From: an uncultured Candidatus Altimarinota bacterium
GTDB taxonomy: Bacteria > Patescibacteriota > Gracilibacteria > BD1-5 > UBA2023
Direction of reading: 5' to 3'
Assembly: GCA_938036655.1 (NCBI GenBank)
Contig: CALHQS010000049.1
Span: 1 to 36,717, forward strand
Length of the DNA: 36,717 nt
The notes beneath the pieces are model-generated. The model searched no databases and was not told where the DNA came from. It worked only from the letters and a program-made list of their open reading frames with translations. The position numbers were made by a program, and so were the translations under genes. Below are positions 9,511 through 18,190 of this stretch, piece after piece; the first letter of the stretch is position 1, and every line of letters begins with the position of its first letter.

Positions 9511-10430
9511 AAATCCTTTTTGTATCAGGAAATCGGGGCGGATGACCGTGAGAATTATTCAAAAATCTCAGCACCAAATTATCACAAAAATTCGGTTTTT
9601 CATGTGAACATCATTTTTCAGTTAAAAAGTGGTTTTTGTTGCATTTTCAAAATCACGAAAATGCGATTATCGTGAGCAGCGTGCCGTTTTTGTGGCGTCC
9701 GAAATGCCAAAAATTTATTCTCAATATTCACGGAGATTTTCGCAAGGAACGAGGCTTTTCAAGTCCTGGAAAAATCCTTGCGCACTGGTATCCGAAAAAT
9801 ATGCAATTTGCAGATGAAATTATTTTCCCGTCAAAATGGCTTTCTGATCAGTTTTTTGATGAAAAAAATCTCGTTATTCATAACCTGATTGACGAGACAA
9901 TTTTTGAAAAAAATATTTCACGAAATCCTGAAAATAATGAATTTTTTACGATAACAAGTTTTCACTTTTGGGAAAAATGACGCGGCGTTTTGGAAATTAT
10001 CAAAAATTTGGAAAATCTCAAAAAACCATATATATTTCATATTTTTGGTGATGGAAAATTTCAAAAAATCATCGAAAAAAAACTTCCAAAAATCAATTTT
10101 GGAACCATCATTTGGCATTGATTTTCTCGCAAAAAAACGATTTTTAAAACCATTTCTCATAACGCAATTTTTATCTATGCGTCCGATCTGGATGTGATTC
10201 CAATGAGCATTTTGGAAACGATGCAACAAGACTTCCCTGTTTGCATCAAAAAAATTCCACAATTTCAAGAATTTTTTGATGACGCTATTTGTTTTCAAAA
10301 TATGGGAGAATTTGTACAAATAATTGAAGAAATCCAGCAAAATCCCGAAAACAACAAAAAAATTTCTCAAACAATTTTGAAAAATTTTGATTCTGAAAAG
10401 ATTTTGGAAGCGTGGAAAAATATTTTTTAG
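9504..10430 (+). CDS. Divergent GT4-like glycosyltransferase
   Basis: 308 residues with four TGAs read as Gly, two of them in the N-terminal loop GNRGGGPGEL, a short version of the glycine loop of GT4 enzymes. The N-terminal domain is cut down compared with its neighbours. ILNIHGDFRKERGF, FPSKWLSDQFF and HNLIDETIFEK match the region before the second Rossmann domain. FTITSFHFWEKGRGVLEII, FHIFGDGKFQ and YASDLDVIPMSILETMQQDFPV match its second half, where the usual EG is replaced by LD. It overlaps the FkbM gene by 7 bp. Its TAG overlaps by 3 bp the TAA of the convergent GT2 gene, with no terminator between them. The family call is likely but the protein is divergent. Confidence 0.75.
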
Positions 10431-11269
10431 AAAAATTTTCGCAAGATATTTCGTAAAATTCCTAGCAAAAATCGGGAAATCTGATGAATCCCAGGCAAAA
10501 AATAAACATAGAGAAATAACGGTTTTATCGGGAAAATGTCTGGAAAGTTGGCACGAATCATCCGCCACATTCGTCGCATCATTTTCCGCTGAAATGACAA
10601 ATCAATTTTTCCAGAAAAAGCCTGCTGTGTGAGACCATCTGCGAGATAACCGTTTGAAATCGTGCTTTTATGATGTATAAAATAAAAATTGGTTTTTGCG
10701 GAAAGTTCCAGAAAAAATCACCATTCTTCTGCATTTTTCACATCACGGAAAAATCGTGTTTCACCGAGAATTTCGGTCGAAATCCAGTGCGTTGCATCGC
10801 CAGAAAAATTGTTTCCGAGCAAAGAATCTCGAACATAATTATACTCTCATTCCCCATTTTTCGCCTTTGTAATAATATTCCCATTCTCAAATGCTCGCTC
10901 CGTCACAATCCACATTTGTGGATTTTTTTCAATTTTTTGAGCCATTTCTGCGAGCGCATTTTCTGCCAAAAAATCGTCATCATCCAAAAAAATAATATAA
11001 TTCTGAAAATCAGAATCTGTATTTTGTATAACCCAATCGAGCGCACGATTTCGCGAAAAATTCGCTCACTGATTCGTGTCGTTTTTGAAAAATTTTTGGC
11101 ACGAATTTTCGCCAATTGATTGCAAAAAATCCCAAGAATTCGTGGTGCTGGAATCATCAATCACCAAATGCAGACAATGCGGATATGACTGCGAAGCCAC
11201 GGAATTAAGATTTTTCTGAAGCAATTCACTTCGTTCAAAAGTTGGTGTGATAATGTAGAAAAAAATCAT
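10427..11269 (-). CDS. GT2-family glycosyltransferase
   Basis: A 280-residue GT-A inverting glycosyltransferase. It opens with MIFFYIITPTFERSELL and SVASQSYP, then LVIDDSS, ALDWVIQN and YIIFLDDDDF, the metal-binding DxD. Three TGAs (at 11066-11068 and within GE-G-EY and EW-G-FF) are read as Gly and extend the protein from 67 to 280 residues. The C-terminal part holds basic residues (RKMMRRMWRMIR) and a hydrophobic end, typical of membrane-associated GT2 enzymes. It is the last gene of the minus-strand glycan operon and starts directly after the GT32-like gene's TAA. Its 3' end overlaps the plus-strand GT4-like gene. Sugar unknown. Confidence 0.87.
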
Positions 11270-11968
11270 TTAATACAATTTTAAAAATCGCAAAAAGCGT
11301 TTCATTCGTGGTACCAAAAAATACAAAATCTTCAAATGAAACGGCACCCACGAAGCTTCGTGGTGATGAATAGCAACAGTTTTATCGGTACGATAGATTT
11401 CCCCAAATTCATTGATCGGCGAAAAAAATTCTTGCGGATAAATAGCAAAATTTTCATTCAAAATCTGAAACGAACTATCAGCGCGAAATTCAGGAAAATG
11501 TGTCGTCAAAAAATCTGAAATTCGCGCAACATTGGTCGTATAATCATTTTTAGAATTTTTTTGGAACGAAATGTTTTCGTATAATTGCAAAAAATCTCAA
11601 ATCATCGGATTTTGAGACTCAGCCCCAATCACACAAGTCGCTAAAAATTTTCCGTATTCAAAACCCATAAAGGCGCCATGATGCAAAAAATTATCAAAAT
11701 TTTGCACGACTTCAATATCAGTGTCGAGATAAATTCCTCCCTCATCGTACAGGATTTTGAGACGTGCAAAATCGCTTACAAAAGCATATTTCTGAGCTTC
11801 ATACGCCTCACGCGCATACATATTTTGTGAAATATCAAAATTTTTCTCATTCCACTCAATAATCTCATATTCAGGCAAAAATTTTCGCCACGAATCGATA
11901 CAATCAAGTATTTTTTGCGGTTTTGGATTTTTCCCGAACCAACAATAATGAATTTTTTTAGGAATCAT
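11270..11968 (-). CDS. GT32-like sugar transferase with DxD motif
   Basis: A 232-residue protein of the glycosyltransferase DxD sugar-binding family (Gly_transf_sug, OCH1/capsule type). It starts MIPKKIHYCWFGKNPKP, then IDSWRKFLPEYEIIEWNE, ARLKILYDEGGIYLDTDIEVV with the catalytic DTD, and FMGFEYG. One TGA (11597-11599) is read as Gly between PMI and FLQLYEN. ATG 11968 is chosen because MIPKKIH is the usual start; it overlaps the end of galE by 11 bp. A GALE-GT32 pairing would fit transfer of galactose, but this is inference. The stop is TAA, touching the next gene's start. Confidence 0.88.
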
Positions 11969-12962
11969 GATGCATTTTTTGAATAAAATTCCAACCACTT
12001 GCAATCGCATCTTCTACCGAATTTTTGGCCTTCCAACCAAGTTTTTCAGTAATTTTTTGTGTAGACGAAAAAACGATTGCCAAATCACCCGAGCGGCGCG
12101 GCATCACTTTGTACGGGATTTTTTGTCCAGAAATTTTCTCTACCAAATCAATCATCTCAAAAACACTCGTTCCCTTTCCAGTGCCAACATTAAAAATTTC
12201 GTGCCCATTTTGCAAATTCTCATATGCGAGCAAATGCGCATCCACCAAGTCATTGATATCGATATAATCACGCACACCAGAGCCATCTTGTGTCGGATAA
12301 TCATCACCAAAAACGCGAACCTCAGTGCGCTTTCCGCGCGCTACATCAAAAATATATGGCAACAAATTATTGGGAATGCCTTGCGGAATCTCACTAATAA
12401 AGCCCGATGAATGTGCTCCAATCGGATTCAGATAACGCAACGAAATCGCCTGCCAATCTTTGTGCGTCGTATAATCCTCAATCAATTTTTCGATGACAAG
12501 CTTGCACGTTCCATACGGATTTGTCGTTCCAGTCGGCATCTCCTCAACAAATGGCGGCAAATTTTTCTGATCATAAACGGTCGCAGACGACGAAAAAATC
12601 AATTTTTTTACACCAAATTTTTCCATCACATCGAACAAAACGATGCTCCCAAAAATATTTTTTTCGTGATATTCACCAATTTTTTCGCAACTTTCACCCA
12701 CAGCTTTGAGTCCCGCAAAATGCAAAACACCATCAAAATGATATTTTTCAAAAATCGCCTCAAGACCACTGCGATCAGTAATATCGCACTCAAAAAAATC
12801 CACTTCGCGACCGAGGATTTTCGTGATTCCGTCAAGGTTTTCGCGGCCAGCATTGGCAAAATTATCCAGAATAATCACCTTATAACCCGCTTGAGCAAAG
12901 GCAACCGCCGCGTGCGAGCCAATATATCCCGCGCCACCCGTAACCAAAAGTGTTTTTTGCAT
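11958..12962 (-). CDS. galE: UDP-glucose 4-epimerase
   Basis: A 334-residue NAD-dependent epimerase that interconverts UDP-Glc and UDP-Gal (or the N-acetyl forms) in the cytoplasm. It has the GGAGYIGSHAA nucleotide-binding loop, LHFAGLKAVGES, SSSATVYD with the catalytic Ser/Thr, NPYGTCKLVIE with the YxxxK pair, and RYLNPIGAHSSG. GDDYPTQDGSGVRDYIDI and GTGKGTSVFEM follow. It has no TGA codon. It starts 1 bp after the stop of the DUF2304-GT2 gene and overlaps the GT32-like gene downstream, so it sits inside a five-gene operon. It supplies nucleotide sugar to the neighbouring transferases. Confidence 0.96.
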   Translation of the reverse strand: MQKTLLVTGGAGYIGSHAAVAFAQAGYKVIILDNFANAGRENLDGITKILGREVDFFECDITDRSGLEAIFEKYHFDGVLHFAGLKAVGESCEKIGEYHEKNIFGSIVLFDVMEKFGVKKLIFSSSATVYDQKNLPPFVEEMPTGTTNPYGTCKLVIEKLIEDYTTHKDWQAISLRYLNPIGAHSSGFISEIPQGIPNNLLPYIFDVARGKRTEVRVFGDDYPTQDGSGVRDYIDINDLVDAHLLAYENLQNGHEIFNVGTGKGTSVFEMIDLVEKISGQKIPYKVMPRRSGDLAIVFSSTQKITEKLGWKAKNSVEDAIASGWNFIQKMHHDS

Positions 12963-12963
12963 A

Positions 12964-14004
12964 CTAGAAAAATTTTTTAAAAATTATATTAAATGCGATT
13001 TTGACGCTATTTGATGACTTTTGACCTTTGTGAAGAGAATAGTCGGAATACAAAATTTTGACACTACATTCACGAAATGAGATTTTTTCCCTTGCAATAA
13101 TATCCAAAATTTCTGACGCATGACTCATTCCATCCAGTGAAATCCGAATTTTTGGCAAAATATTTTTCCGAAAAACACGATAGCCATTGTGTGTGTCTGT
13201 TAAGCGAATTCCACTCACTAAATTGGTAAAAATGATGCCCGTTTTGAGTAGAATTTTTCGAAAAATTGGCATGTTATCAGATTTTTTCTCCAAAAAACGA
13301 CTTCCCAAAACTACAGAAATTTCAGGGTTTTCCCGTAAAATCGCAAGCATTTTCGGCAAATCTGTAATATCCATCTGACCATCAGCATCAAAAGTCACTA
13401 TGTAGTCAGCCTTAATATTTCATTGTCGAATATATTCAAAACCCGTTTCCAGAGCTGCTCACTGACCAAGGTTTTGAGCATGATGCAACACGCGAAGATT
13501 TGAAAATTTGGCGCTCATTTTTTGTAAAATGGCTGAGGAATTATCGTGCGAGCCATCATTCACAACAACAATTGCCAAATCTTTATCAAATTCAAAAATT
13601 TTTTCAATCGTCTGAGCCACAACAGATTCCTCATTGTAACATGCCATCACGAGAACAGTTCTGGCTGAAATAATAGGAAAATGGGTAGCATCTCGAATCG
13701 TCATCGAGCGGATCACGCGCGTAACTTTGGAAGAAAGAATAGAATTTCTCTGTAACAAGAAAACCACTGAATACAGCAAAACTGCCACCGATGCATACAC
13801 AAGCAAATCAGCGCCACGCTCCAGGCCGAACAAAAGCCCTAATTTTTGCAAAATCGATGGAAACGCCGTAAACAAAATAAGCGACGCGCCCGTGAAAAAA
13901 ATACAAAAACGGAAAAAGAGCGAAATTTTTTTCTGTGTATAAAAAATCGCTCCAAAAATAAGAATTATCCCGAAAAATGTTAATATAAAGCCAAAAGGCG
14001 ACAT
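12964..14004 (-). CDS. DUF2304-GT2 fusion, dolichyl-phosphate-mannose-synthase-like
   Basis: 346 residues combining two parts. Residues 1-~105 form a hydrophobic DUF2304-like domain with three helices, the motif FPSILQKLGLLFGLERGADLLVY and a basic end. DUF2304 is usually a separate small gene next to a GT2 gene. Residues ~115-346 are a GT2 domain with VLVMACYNEESVV, IVVVNDGSHDNS, NLGQGAALETGFEYI, FDADGQMD, the family acceptor motif LGSRF, and DTHNGYRVFR. Two TGAs are read as Gly in NLGQ-G-AAL and RQ-G-NIK; the first matches the conserved Gly of DPM1/GtrB enzymes. It probably makes a polyprenyl-phosphate sugar or transfers one at the membrane. ATG 14004 follows the lipoprotein stop by 1 bp; ATG 14019 is an alternative. 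The stop is TAG. Confidence 0.88.
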
Positions 14005-14005
14005 A

Positions 14006-14320
14006 TTATGCGTTATCATTCATGAACTGCCAAGCATCTTTTTTCTCGCCTGCAACCTCACAATAGAGCATCTCAAAACCATCTTCGCGCTTTTCTATCG
14101 AAGTTTTTCCGCCCTTCAATTCACAAAATTTCGCCGCTGGAGAATCCACAACAGTTGTTGGGTATGTCACATAATCCACCCCAGAAGGCATAGATTCACC
14201 TGACTGAGCGGCTGTTTCGGCAGCATTTTCTGAAGTGTTCTGAGGAGTGGTTTCAGAAGAATTTGGCTGACCACAAGAGGCAAGAGTGGCAACAAGAATG
14301 AGAAGAAGGAGTTTTTTCAT
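14006..14320 (-). CDS. DUF333-type lipoprotein
   Basis: 104 residues. Signal peptide MKKLLLLILVATLASC ends in a lipobox (LASC), so the Cys is probably lipidated and the protein anchored outside. A Ser/Thr/Glu/Gln-rich linker follows, then a C-terminal DUF333-like domain: PAAKFCELKGGKTSIEK and EMLYCEVAGEKKDAWQF, with the two conserved Cys. DUF333 proteins are unstudied; a past label of haemolysin lacks support. It is the first gene of the glycan operon and starts ~31 nt below a near-consensus promoter. An upstream in-frame start inside the promoter was rejected. Confidence 0.8.
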   Translation of the reverse strand: MKKLLLLILVATLASCGQPNSSETTPQNTSENAAETAAQSGESMPSGVDYVTYPTTVVDSPAAKFCELKGGKTSIEKREDGFEMLYCEVAGEKKDAWQFMNDNA

Positions 14321-14337
14321 ATTTTTTGAAAAATAAA

Positions 14338-14385
14338 TTTTACTTTTTGTAATTGCGATTATAATCAGAACTATATGAATGTCAA
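14338..14385. promoter_or_regulatory. Face-to-face promoters sharing one -10 palindrome
   Basis: The palindrome ATTATAAT (14358-14365) serves as -10 on both strands. Minus strand: -35 TTGACA (14380-14385, inside recJ codons 2-4), 16-bp spacer, -10 TATAAT (14358-14363), driving the lipoprotein/glycan operon. Plus strand: -10 TATAAT (14360-14365) with a weak -35 TTTACT (about 14338-14343), driving recJ, whose ATG is 9 bp away. The two cannot be occupied at once. Confidence 0.6.
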
Positions 14386-16078
14386 AAAACAAAATTTTTT
14401 TACCAAATCTGGAACCAAAATTCTCATTCAATCCGAGTGGAATGGCGACGCGGAAAGCATTTTTTTGAAAAATAGAAACTTAGAAAATATCGATCGAGAA
14501 AAATTTTTTGAGCCAAAAATTTCAGATTTGCACGATCCTTTTTTGATGCCAGACATCAAGCCCGCTGTGAAGCGAATTCTAGAAGCAATCGACCGCGATG
14601 AACGAATTGTGGTTTTTGGTGATTATGACGTGGATGGCGTTTCTGCGACTGCGCTTGTGGTGCGTTTTTTGGCAAATGAATTGGGCGCACAGATTTCGTA
14701 CCGCCTGCCTCATCGCGCCAAAGACGGCTACGGCCTCAAAGAATATTTTTTCGATGAATTGGCTGAAAAAAATGTAAAATTGGTGATTACGGTGGATTGT
14801 GGAACACGCGATATTGAGCCAATTCGCCATGCTAAAAAACTCGGAATTGATGTGATTGTGACTGATCATCATGCCGTTCCAGACGAAATTCCGACAGAAG
14901 TTATTGGAATTCTCAATCCAAAACGCGCGGACAAAAATTATCCTTTTCCCAATCTTGCGGGTGCGGGCGTTGCCCTCAAGCTCATTCATGCAATTTTGTT
15001 GAGTGAGCCGAAATTTACTGGAAAAATTGAACAAATTCTCACCAAATATATTGATTTTGCGTCGCTTGGAACCGTTTCGGATTGTATGCCACTCGTGGAC
15101 GAAAATCGTGTGATTACGACACTGGGTCTCAAGCAAATGAAAAATTCTGAATCAGCCGGACTCAGAAAATATCTGGAATGAAATGAAAATGTAGAGTGAA
15201 ATGCTGATATTATCGGCTTTCAGATTGGGCCACGCATCAATGCATCTGGGCGAATGGATACCCCCATTACTGCCCTGCGTTGGCTTTTGGCAAGCGAAAA
15301 CCGCTGCGATGAATTCTTGGAAGAAATCGAAAAACTCAATGCGGATCGTCGTGAAGTAGTGGAAAATTTTACAAAAACTGCGCTCGAAAGCATCGAGCTA
15401 GACAAGCCAATTTTATTTTTCTTGGACAAAAATCTCGAACACGGGCTCATTGGACTGGTGGCCGGAAAACTGACGGAATCATACAATCGCGTGAGTATCG
15501 TGCTTTGTGAGCATCATGAGGCGGATGGTAGTATTTCATATGTAGCAAGTTGTCGAGCGCCAGAATGGTGCAACATTATGGAAATTCTCGATGATTCAAA
15601 AGATTTTCTTATTCGCTATGGTGGCCACAAACAGGCGGCTGGCTTCAGTGTTTCTCCAGAAAATTTTGAAATTATTCAGTCACGGATGATTGCCAAATTT
15701 TACGAAATTTATGGAACTGGCGAACTTCCCGTGCCAACCATTCGCGTAGAAAGTATTTTGCCACCCAATGAAGCCACGCTTCAGCTCTTGGAATCAATTG
15801 AAAAATTTCGTCCCTTTGGAATCGGTAATCCAAAGCCATTTTGGTTATTTGATGATGTGGAAATTACCGAAGTACAAACGCTCGGCAGTGAGAAAAAACA
15901 TATCAAAATTTTTACCAAACAACACCCGAGTTTGCCGATTATTATGTGGAATGGCGCTGAACACGAAGAATTTCAGATTGGTCGCAATATTTCGCTCATC
16001 GTTTGGCTCGACAAAAATGTTTGGAATGACAAAATTTCCCTTCAAGCCTTCATCAAAGAGATTTGTTACAAAGAATAA
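14375..16078 (+). CDS. recJ: Single-stranded-DNA exonuclease RecJ
   Basis: A 567-residue 5'-3' exonuclease for recombination and mismatch repair. The DHH domain has FGDYDVDGVSATAL (motif I), VDCGT, VTDHHAVPD (DHH motif) and NLAGAGVALKL. Then come RINASGRMD and the DHHA1 part RYGGHKQAAGFS. The oligonucleotide-binding region follows with FRPFGIGNPKPFW. Two TGAs, 15179-15181 and a second 15 bases further on, are read as Gly; the standard code would split the gene. Length is typical of the family. The start has only ~3 nt of leader after the predicted transcription start. It is divergent from the glycan operon and the stop is TAA. Confidence 0.96.
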
Positions 16079-16186
16079 TCGTACAGCTATCGTTTGATAA
16101 TTGTACAAATTTACAAAATTTTCATGCAAAAAAATATAAGAATTCTCAGAAAAATCCCACAAGAAAAAAAACTTCCCTATCCAGCG

Positions 16187-17311
16187 ATGAATCGGGAAAA
16201 TTTTCAATTTTTTATTACTTGTCAGGCGGGCGTGGAGACGCTCGTGAAGCGCGAGGCAGAAAAAATTGGTCTCAAAAATTTTGATGTACAAGACCGCATC
16301 GTTCGCGGACAAGGAACTGAAAAAAATTTATACGAATTACTCGTGCAAAGTCGTTTTTCTAATCGCGTGTATATTGAGCTCGCGAGCGCAATGGTGAGTG
16401 ATTTTGACACGCTTTTTGAAGTGGTCAAAAATATTTCTTGGAAAAATTTTCTGCGTGCAGGAATTGCGATTGTCACAGAAGCAACCGCAATCAAATCCAC
16501 TTTGTCGCATACGCCGAGCATTCAGTCGATTGCCAAAAAAGCCATTGTAAGCCACCTGACAGACGGAACTGGAACGCACCATTTGTACGAAAATCGTGAT
16601 GGTGATGAGGCGCATATTCAAATTTTTGTGATTGAAAATCAGGCGCACATTTTGCTTGATATCACCGGAAACCCGCTTCACAAACGCGGTTATCGCACCG
16701 AAAGTGGCGACGCGCCCATCAAAGAAAATCTGGCAGCCGCGATTCTGGCGATTTCTGGCTGGCGTTTTCGTGAAAAATTTTTGGATCCATTTTGTGGAAG
16801 TGGAACTTTTGCGATTGAAGCGGCAATGCTCGCGCGAAATATCGCGCCAGGACTTGGTCGACATTTTGCTGTGGAAAATTTTCCATTTTTTGAAAAAGAA
16901 ATTTTTGATACCGTGCGTCGCGAAGCACGCGAAAAAATCTATCCGAGTGGCAATTATCAGATTTTTGCAAGTGATATGGATGCTGAAATGACAGAAATTG
17001 CCCAAAATAATGCTCGCCGAGCGGGTGTGGAAGATGATATTATTTTTGCGGAAAAGAATTTTTTTGATTACGAATTTGGCGAAAAAATGACAATTGTGAC
17101 GAATCCTCCATACGGCGAGCGAATCGATGCTGAGGAGGAAATTTCAGATTTTTACGAAAAATTTGTGAAATTTTTTGAAAATGAAAATATTTCGGGTGGT
17201 TTTATCACGTCCTATGCTGAGGTAGAAAAATGGTTGCCGCGCGCAAAATGGAAAAATCGCAAACTCTACAACGGTGGACTTCCTGCGCGATGGTATCAAA
17301 AAATTGATTAA
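16187..17311 (+). CDS. THUMP-domain RNA methyltransferase, RlmL/YpsC type
   Basis: 374 residues. N-terminal THUMP domain (about 1-150: FFITCQAGVETLVKREA, LVQSRFSNRVYIEL), then a Rossmann methyltransferase: LDITGNPLHKRGYR, LDPFCGSGTFAIEAA with SAM motif I, IFASDMDAEM, and the catalytic TNPPYGERI. This matches enzymes making N2-methylguanosine in 23S rRNA (RlmL N-terminal half, Bacillus YpsC). It has no TGA. ATG 16187 is preferred because the THUMP fold starts there; ATG 16124 in the same frame would add 21 basic residues. It follows recJ by ~108 bp in the same direction. The stop is TAA. Confidence 0.88.
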   Translation: MNRENFQFFITCQAGVETLVKREAEKIGLKNFDVQDRIVRGQGTEKNLYELLVQSRFSNRVYIELASAMVSDFDTLFEVVKNISWKNFLRAGIAIVTEATAIKSTLSHTPSIQSIAKKAIVSHLTDGTGTHHLYENRDGDEAHIQIFVIENQAHILLDITGNPLHKRGYRTESGDAPIKENLAAAILAISGWRFREKFLDPFCGSGTFAIEAAMLARNIAPGLGRHFAVENFPFFEKEIFDTVRREAREKIYPSGNYQIFASDMDAEMTEIAQNNARRAGVEDDIIFAEKNFFDYEFGEKMTIVTNPPYGERIDAEEEISDFYEKFVKFFENENISGGFITSYAEVEKWLPRAKWKNRKLYNGGLPARWYQKID

Positions 17312-17318
17312 ATTTAAC

Positions 17319-17346
17319 TTGACAATTTTATTATATTTGTTATTTT
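17319..17346 (+). promoter_or_regulatory. Promoter of the small gene at 17424
   Basis: -35 TTGACA (17319-17324), 16-bp spacer, -10 TATTTT (17341-17346). It starts 7 bp after the methyltransferase stop. The leader of roughly 70 nt is unusually long for this window. Confidence 0.5.
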
Positions 17347-17363
17347 TAAAAAAATCAGCAAGG

Positions 17364-17401
17364 CTAGTCACTTTTTTTAAAAATAGCTCTTGTCTGACTA
17401 G
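17364..17401 (+). promoter_or_regulatory. Inverted repeat in the leader of the 17424 gene
   Basis: CTAGTCA (17364-17370) and TGACTAG (17395-17401) are perfect 7-bp inverted repeats with a 24-nt loop. The downstream arm runs into GGAG at 17401-17404. It could form an RNA hairpin that hides the ribosome binding region, or be an operator. Function is inferred only from position. Confidence 0.4.
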
Positions 17402-17423
17402 GAGCATGAGTTGGGAGCAAAAA

Positions 17424-17702
17424 ATGACAAATAATCATTTTGTCTATCAAGAGGATAAAAATCTCGTTACATATGTTTTGTATATAGAGAATGCGACAAA
17501 TAGTCATCAATATGAAATCTCCACCGAGGGGCAGCTTGAATTACATAGTCATGTGGTGCTTATTGAAAGCATAGATCTTGATAGCGATAAGCCGACTTTT
17601 ATCACTGAGACAACCACCGTAAAAAATATTTTTATTTCAAACGGAAGAGCTTTTCTGATGCTACACTCTCGTCCTGAGGTTTTTGGCTTTCAAAAAGCCT
17701 AA
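17424..17702 (+). CDS. Small protein of unknown function
   Basis: A 92-residue soluble, acidic protein that I do not recognise. It begins MTNNHFVYQEDKNLVTYVLY and contains alternating beta-type stretches (YEISTEGQLELHSHVVLIES, TTTVKNIFISNGRAFLML), so a small beta-sandwich is plausible. ATG 17424 is preceded by GGGAG at 7-nt spacing, one of the very few Shine-Dalgarno-like sites in the window. An upstream in-frame ATG at 17406 would add MSWEQK. It has its own promoter and terminator and so is monocistronic. No TGA codon is present; the stop is TAA. Confidence 0.7.
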   Translation: MTNNHFVYQEDKNLVTYVLYIENATNSHQYEISTEGQLELHSHVVLIESIDLDSDKPTFITETTTVKNIFISNGRAFLMLHSRPEVFGFQKA

Positions 17703-17705
17703 TCA

Positions 17706-17732
17706 AAAAGCACCCATTAGGTGCTTTTCTTT
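17706..17732 (+). terminator. Rho-independent terminator
   Basis: AAAAGCACC, short loop, GGTGCTTTT and a T-rich tail, starting 4 bp after the stop of the small gene. Confidence 0.85.
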
Positions 17733-17743
17733 TTCGAAAAAAA

Positions 17744-17944
17744 TTATTTCAAAGATGCTGGAACTTCTGTATTTTGAGCCATTTTCTGAACGATAGAAAA
17801 TTTGAGTGCAATGCGCATTTCATCGTCATCAATTCCAAGGTCACGAAGCTGATCATCAATCAATTTGAGCATATCATTCGCAACGGCCGTAGTTTTTTCC
17901 ATGATAATTTTCATAGATTCTTCGTTGGAAGGTGTTGTATTCAT
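17744..17944 (-). CDS. Small acidic protein behind tRNA-Glu
   Basis: A 66-residue, mostly helical protein with many acidic and Met residues (MKIIMEKTTAVANDMLKLID, LGIDDDEMRIALKF). No family recognised. The ATG at 17942-17944 lies only 17 nt after the 3' end of the tRNA-Glu gene on the same strand, too close for a separate full promoter. It is therefore probably co-transcribed with the tRNA and released by tRNA 3' processing. Coding potential is moderate: a clean start, TAA stop and even codon use. Confidence 0.55.
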   Translation of the reverse strand: MNTTPSNEESMKIIMEKTTAVANDMLKLIDDQLRDLGIDDDEMRIALKFSIVQKMAQNTEVPASLK

Positions 17945-17961
17945 AATTGTATTTTAAAAAT

Positions 17962-18036
17962 TGGTAGCGATACGGAGAATCGAACTCCGGTTTACGGGAT
18001 GAGAACCCGTTGTCCTGACCACTAGACGATATCGCC
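17962..18036 (-). tRNA. trnE: tRNA-Glu (anticodon CUC)
   Basis: 75 nt including an encoded CCA. Acceptor stem GGCGATA/TATCGCT (first pair G-U). The anticodon loop is TTCTCAT, giving CUC, and the T arm contains GTTCGATTC. Two strong stems and the CCA make the call safe. The CUC isoacceptor reads GAG only, so a UUC isoacceptor must be elsewhere. Confidence 0.95.
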
Positions 18037-18048
18037 AAATGCCCACGC

Positions 18049-18076
18049 ATTGTACAAAAAACTCCCAAAAAGTCAA
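18049..18076 (-). promoter_or_regulatory. Promoter of tRNA-Glu
   Basis: Minus-strand -35 TTGACT (18071-18076), 16-bp spacer, -10 TACAAT (18049-18054). Transcription would start a few nt before the tRNA. Confidence 0.7.
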
Positions 18077-18159
18077 ATTCTATTTTTGGTTTTTCGAGGA
18101 AATTTGAGAAAAAATTCAGTCATTAAGTTTTTGCAAAAATATATTTTTTTAAAAGCTCA

Positions 18160-18190
18160 ATAATAAAAACTCCCATTTGGGAGCTTTTAT
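18160..18190 (-). terminator. Rho-independent terminator of rplK
   Basis: CTCCC/GGGAG stem with a 4-nt loop, flanked by A- and T-rich tracts. It begins at the rplK stop codon on the minus strand. Confidence 0.8.

Noticed and set aside
12411..12980. 189-residue frame opposite galE, and similar long antisense frames
   Set aside because: Shadows of real genes in AT-rich DNA; composition full of Phe/Asn/Lys/Ile runs and no recognisable motifs.
14006..14431. Longer form of the DUF333 lipoprotein starting inside recJ
   Set aside because: The start would lie upstream of the -10 box, and the signal peptide with lipobox starts at ATG 14320.
16094..17311. Start of the THUMP methyltransferase at TTG 16094
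   Set aside because: TTG with no supporting signal; the family's N-terminus aligns with ATG 16187.
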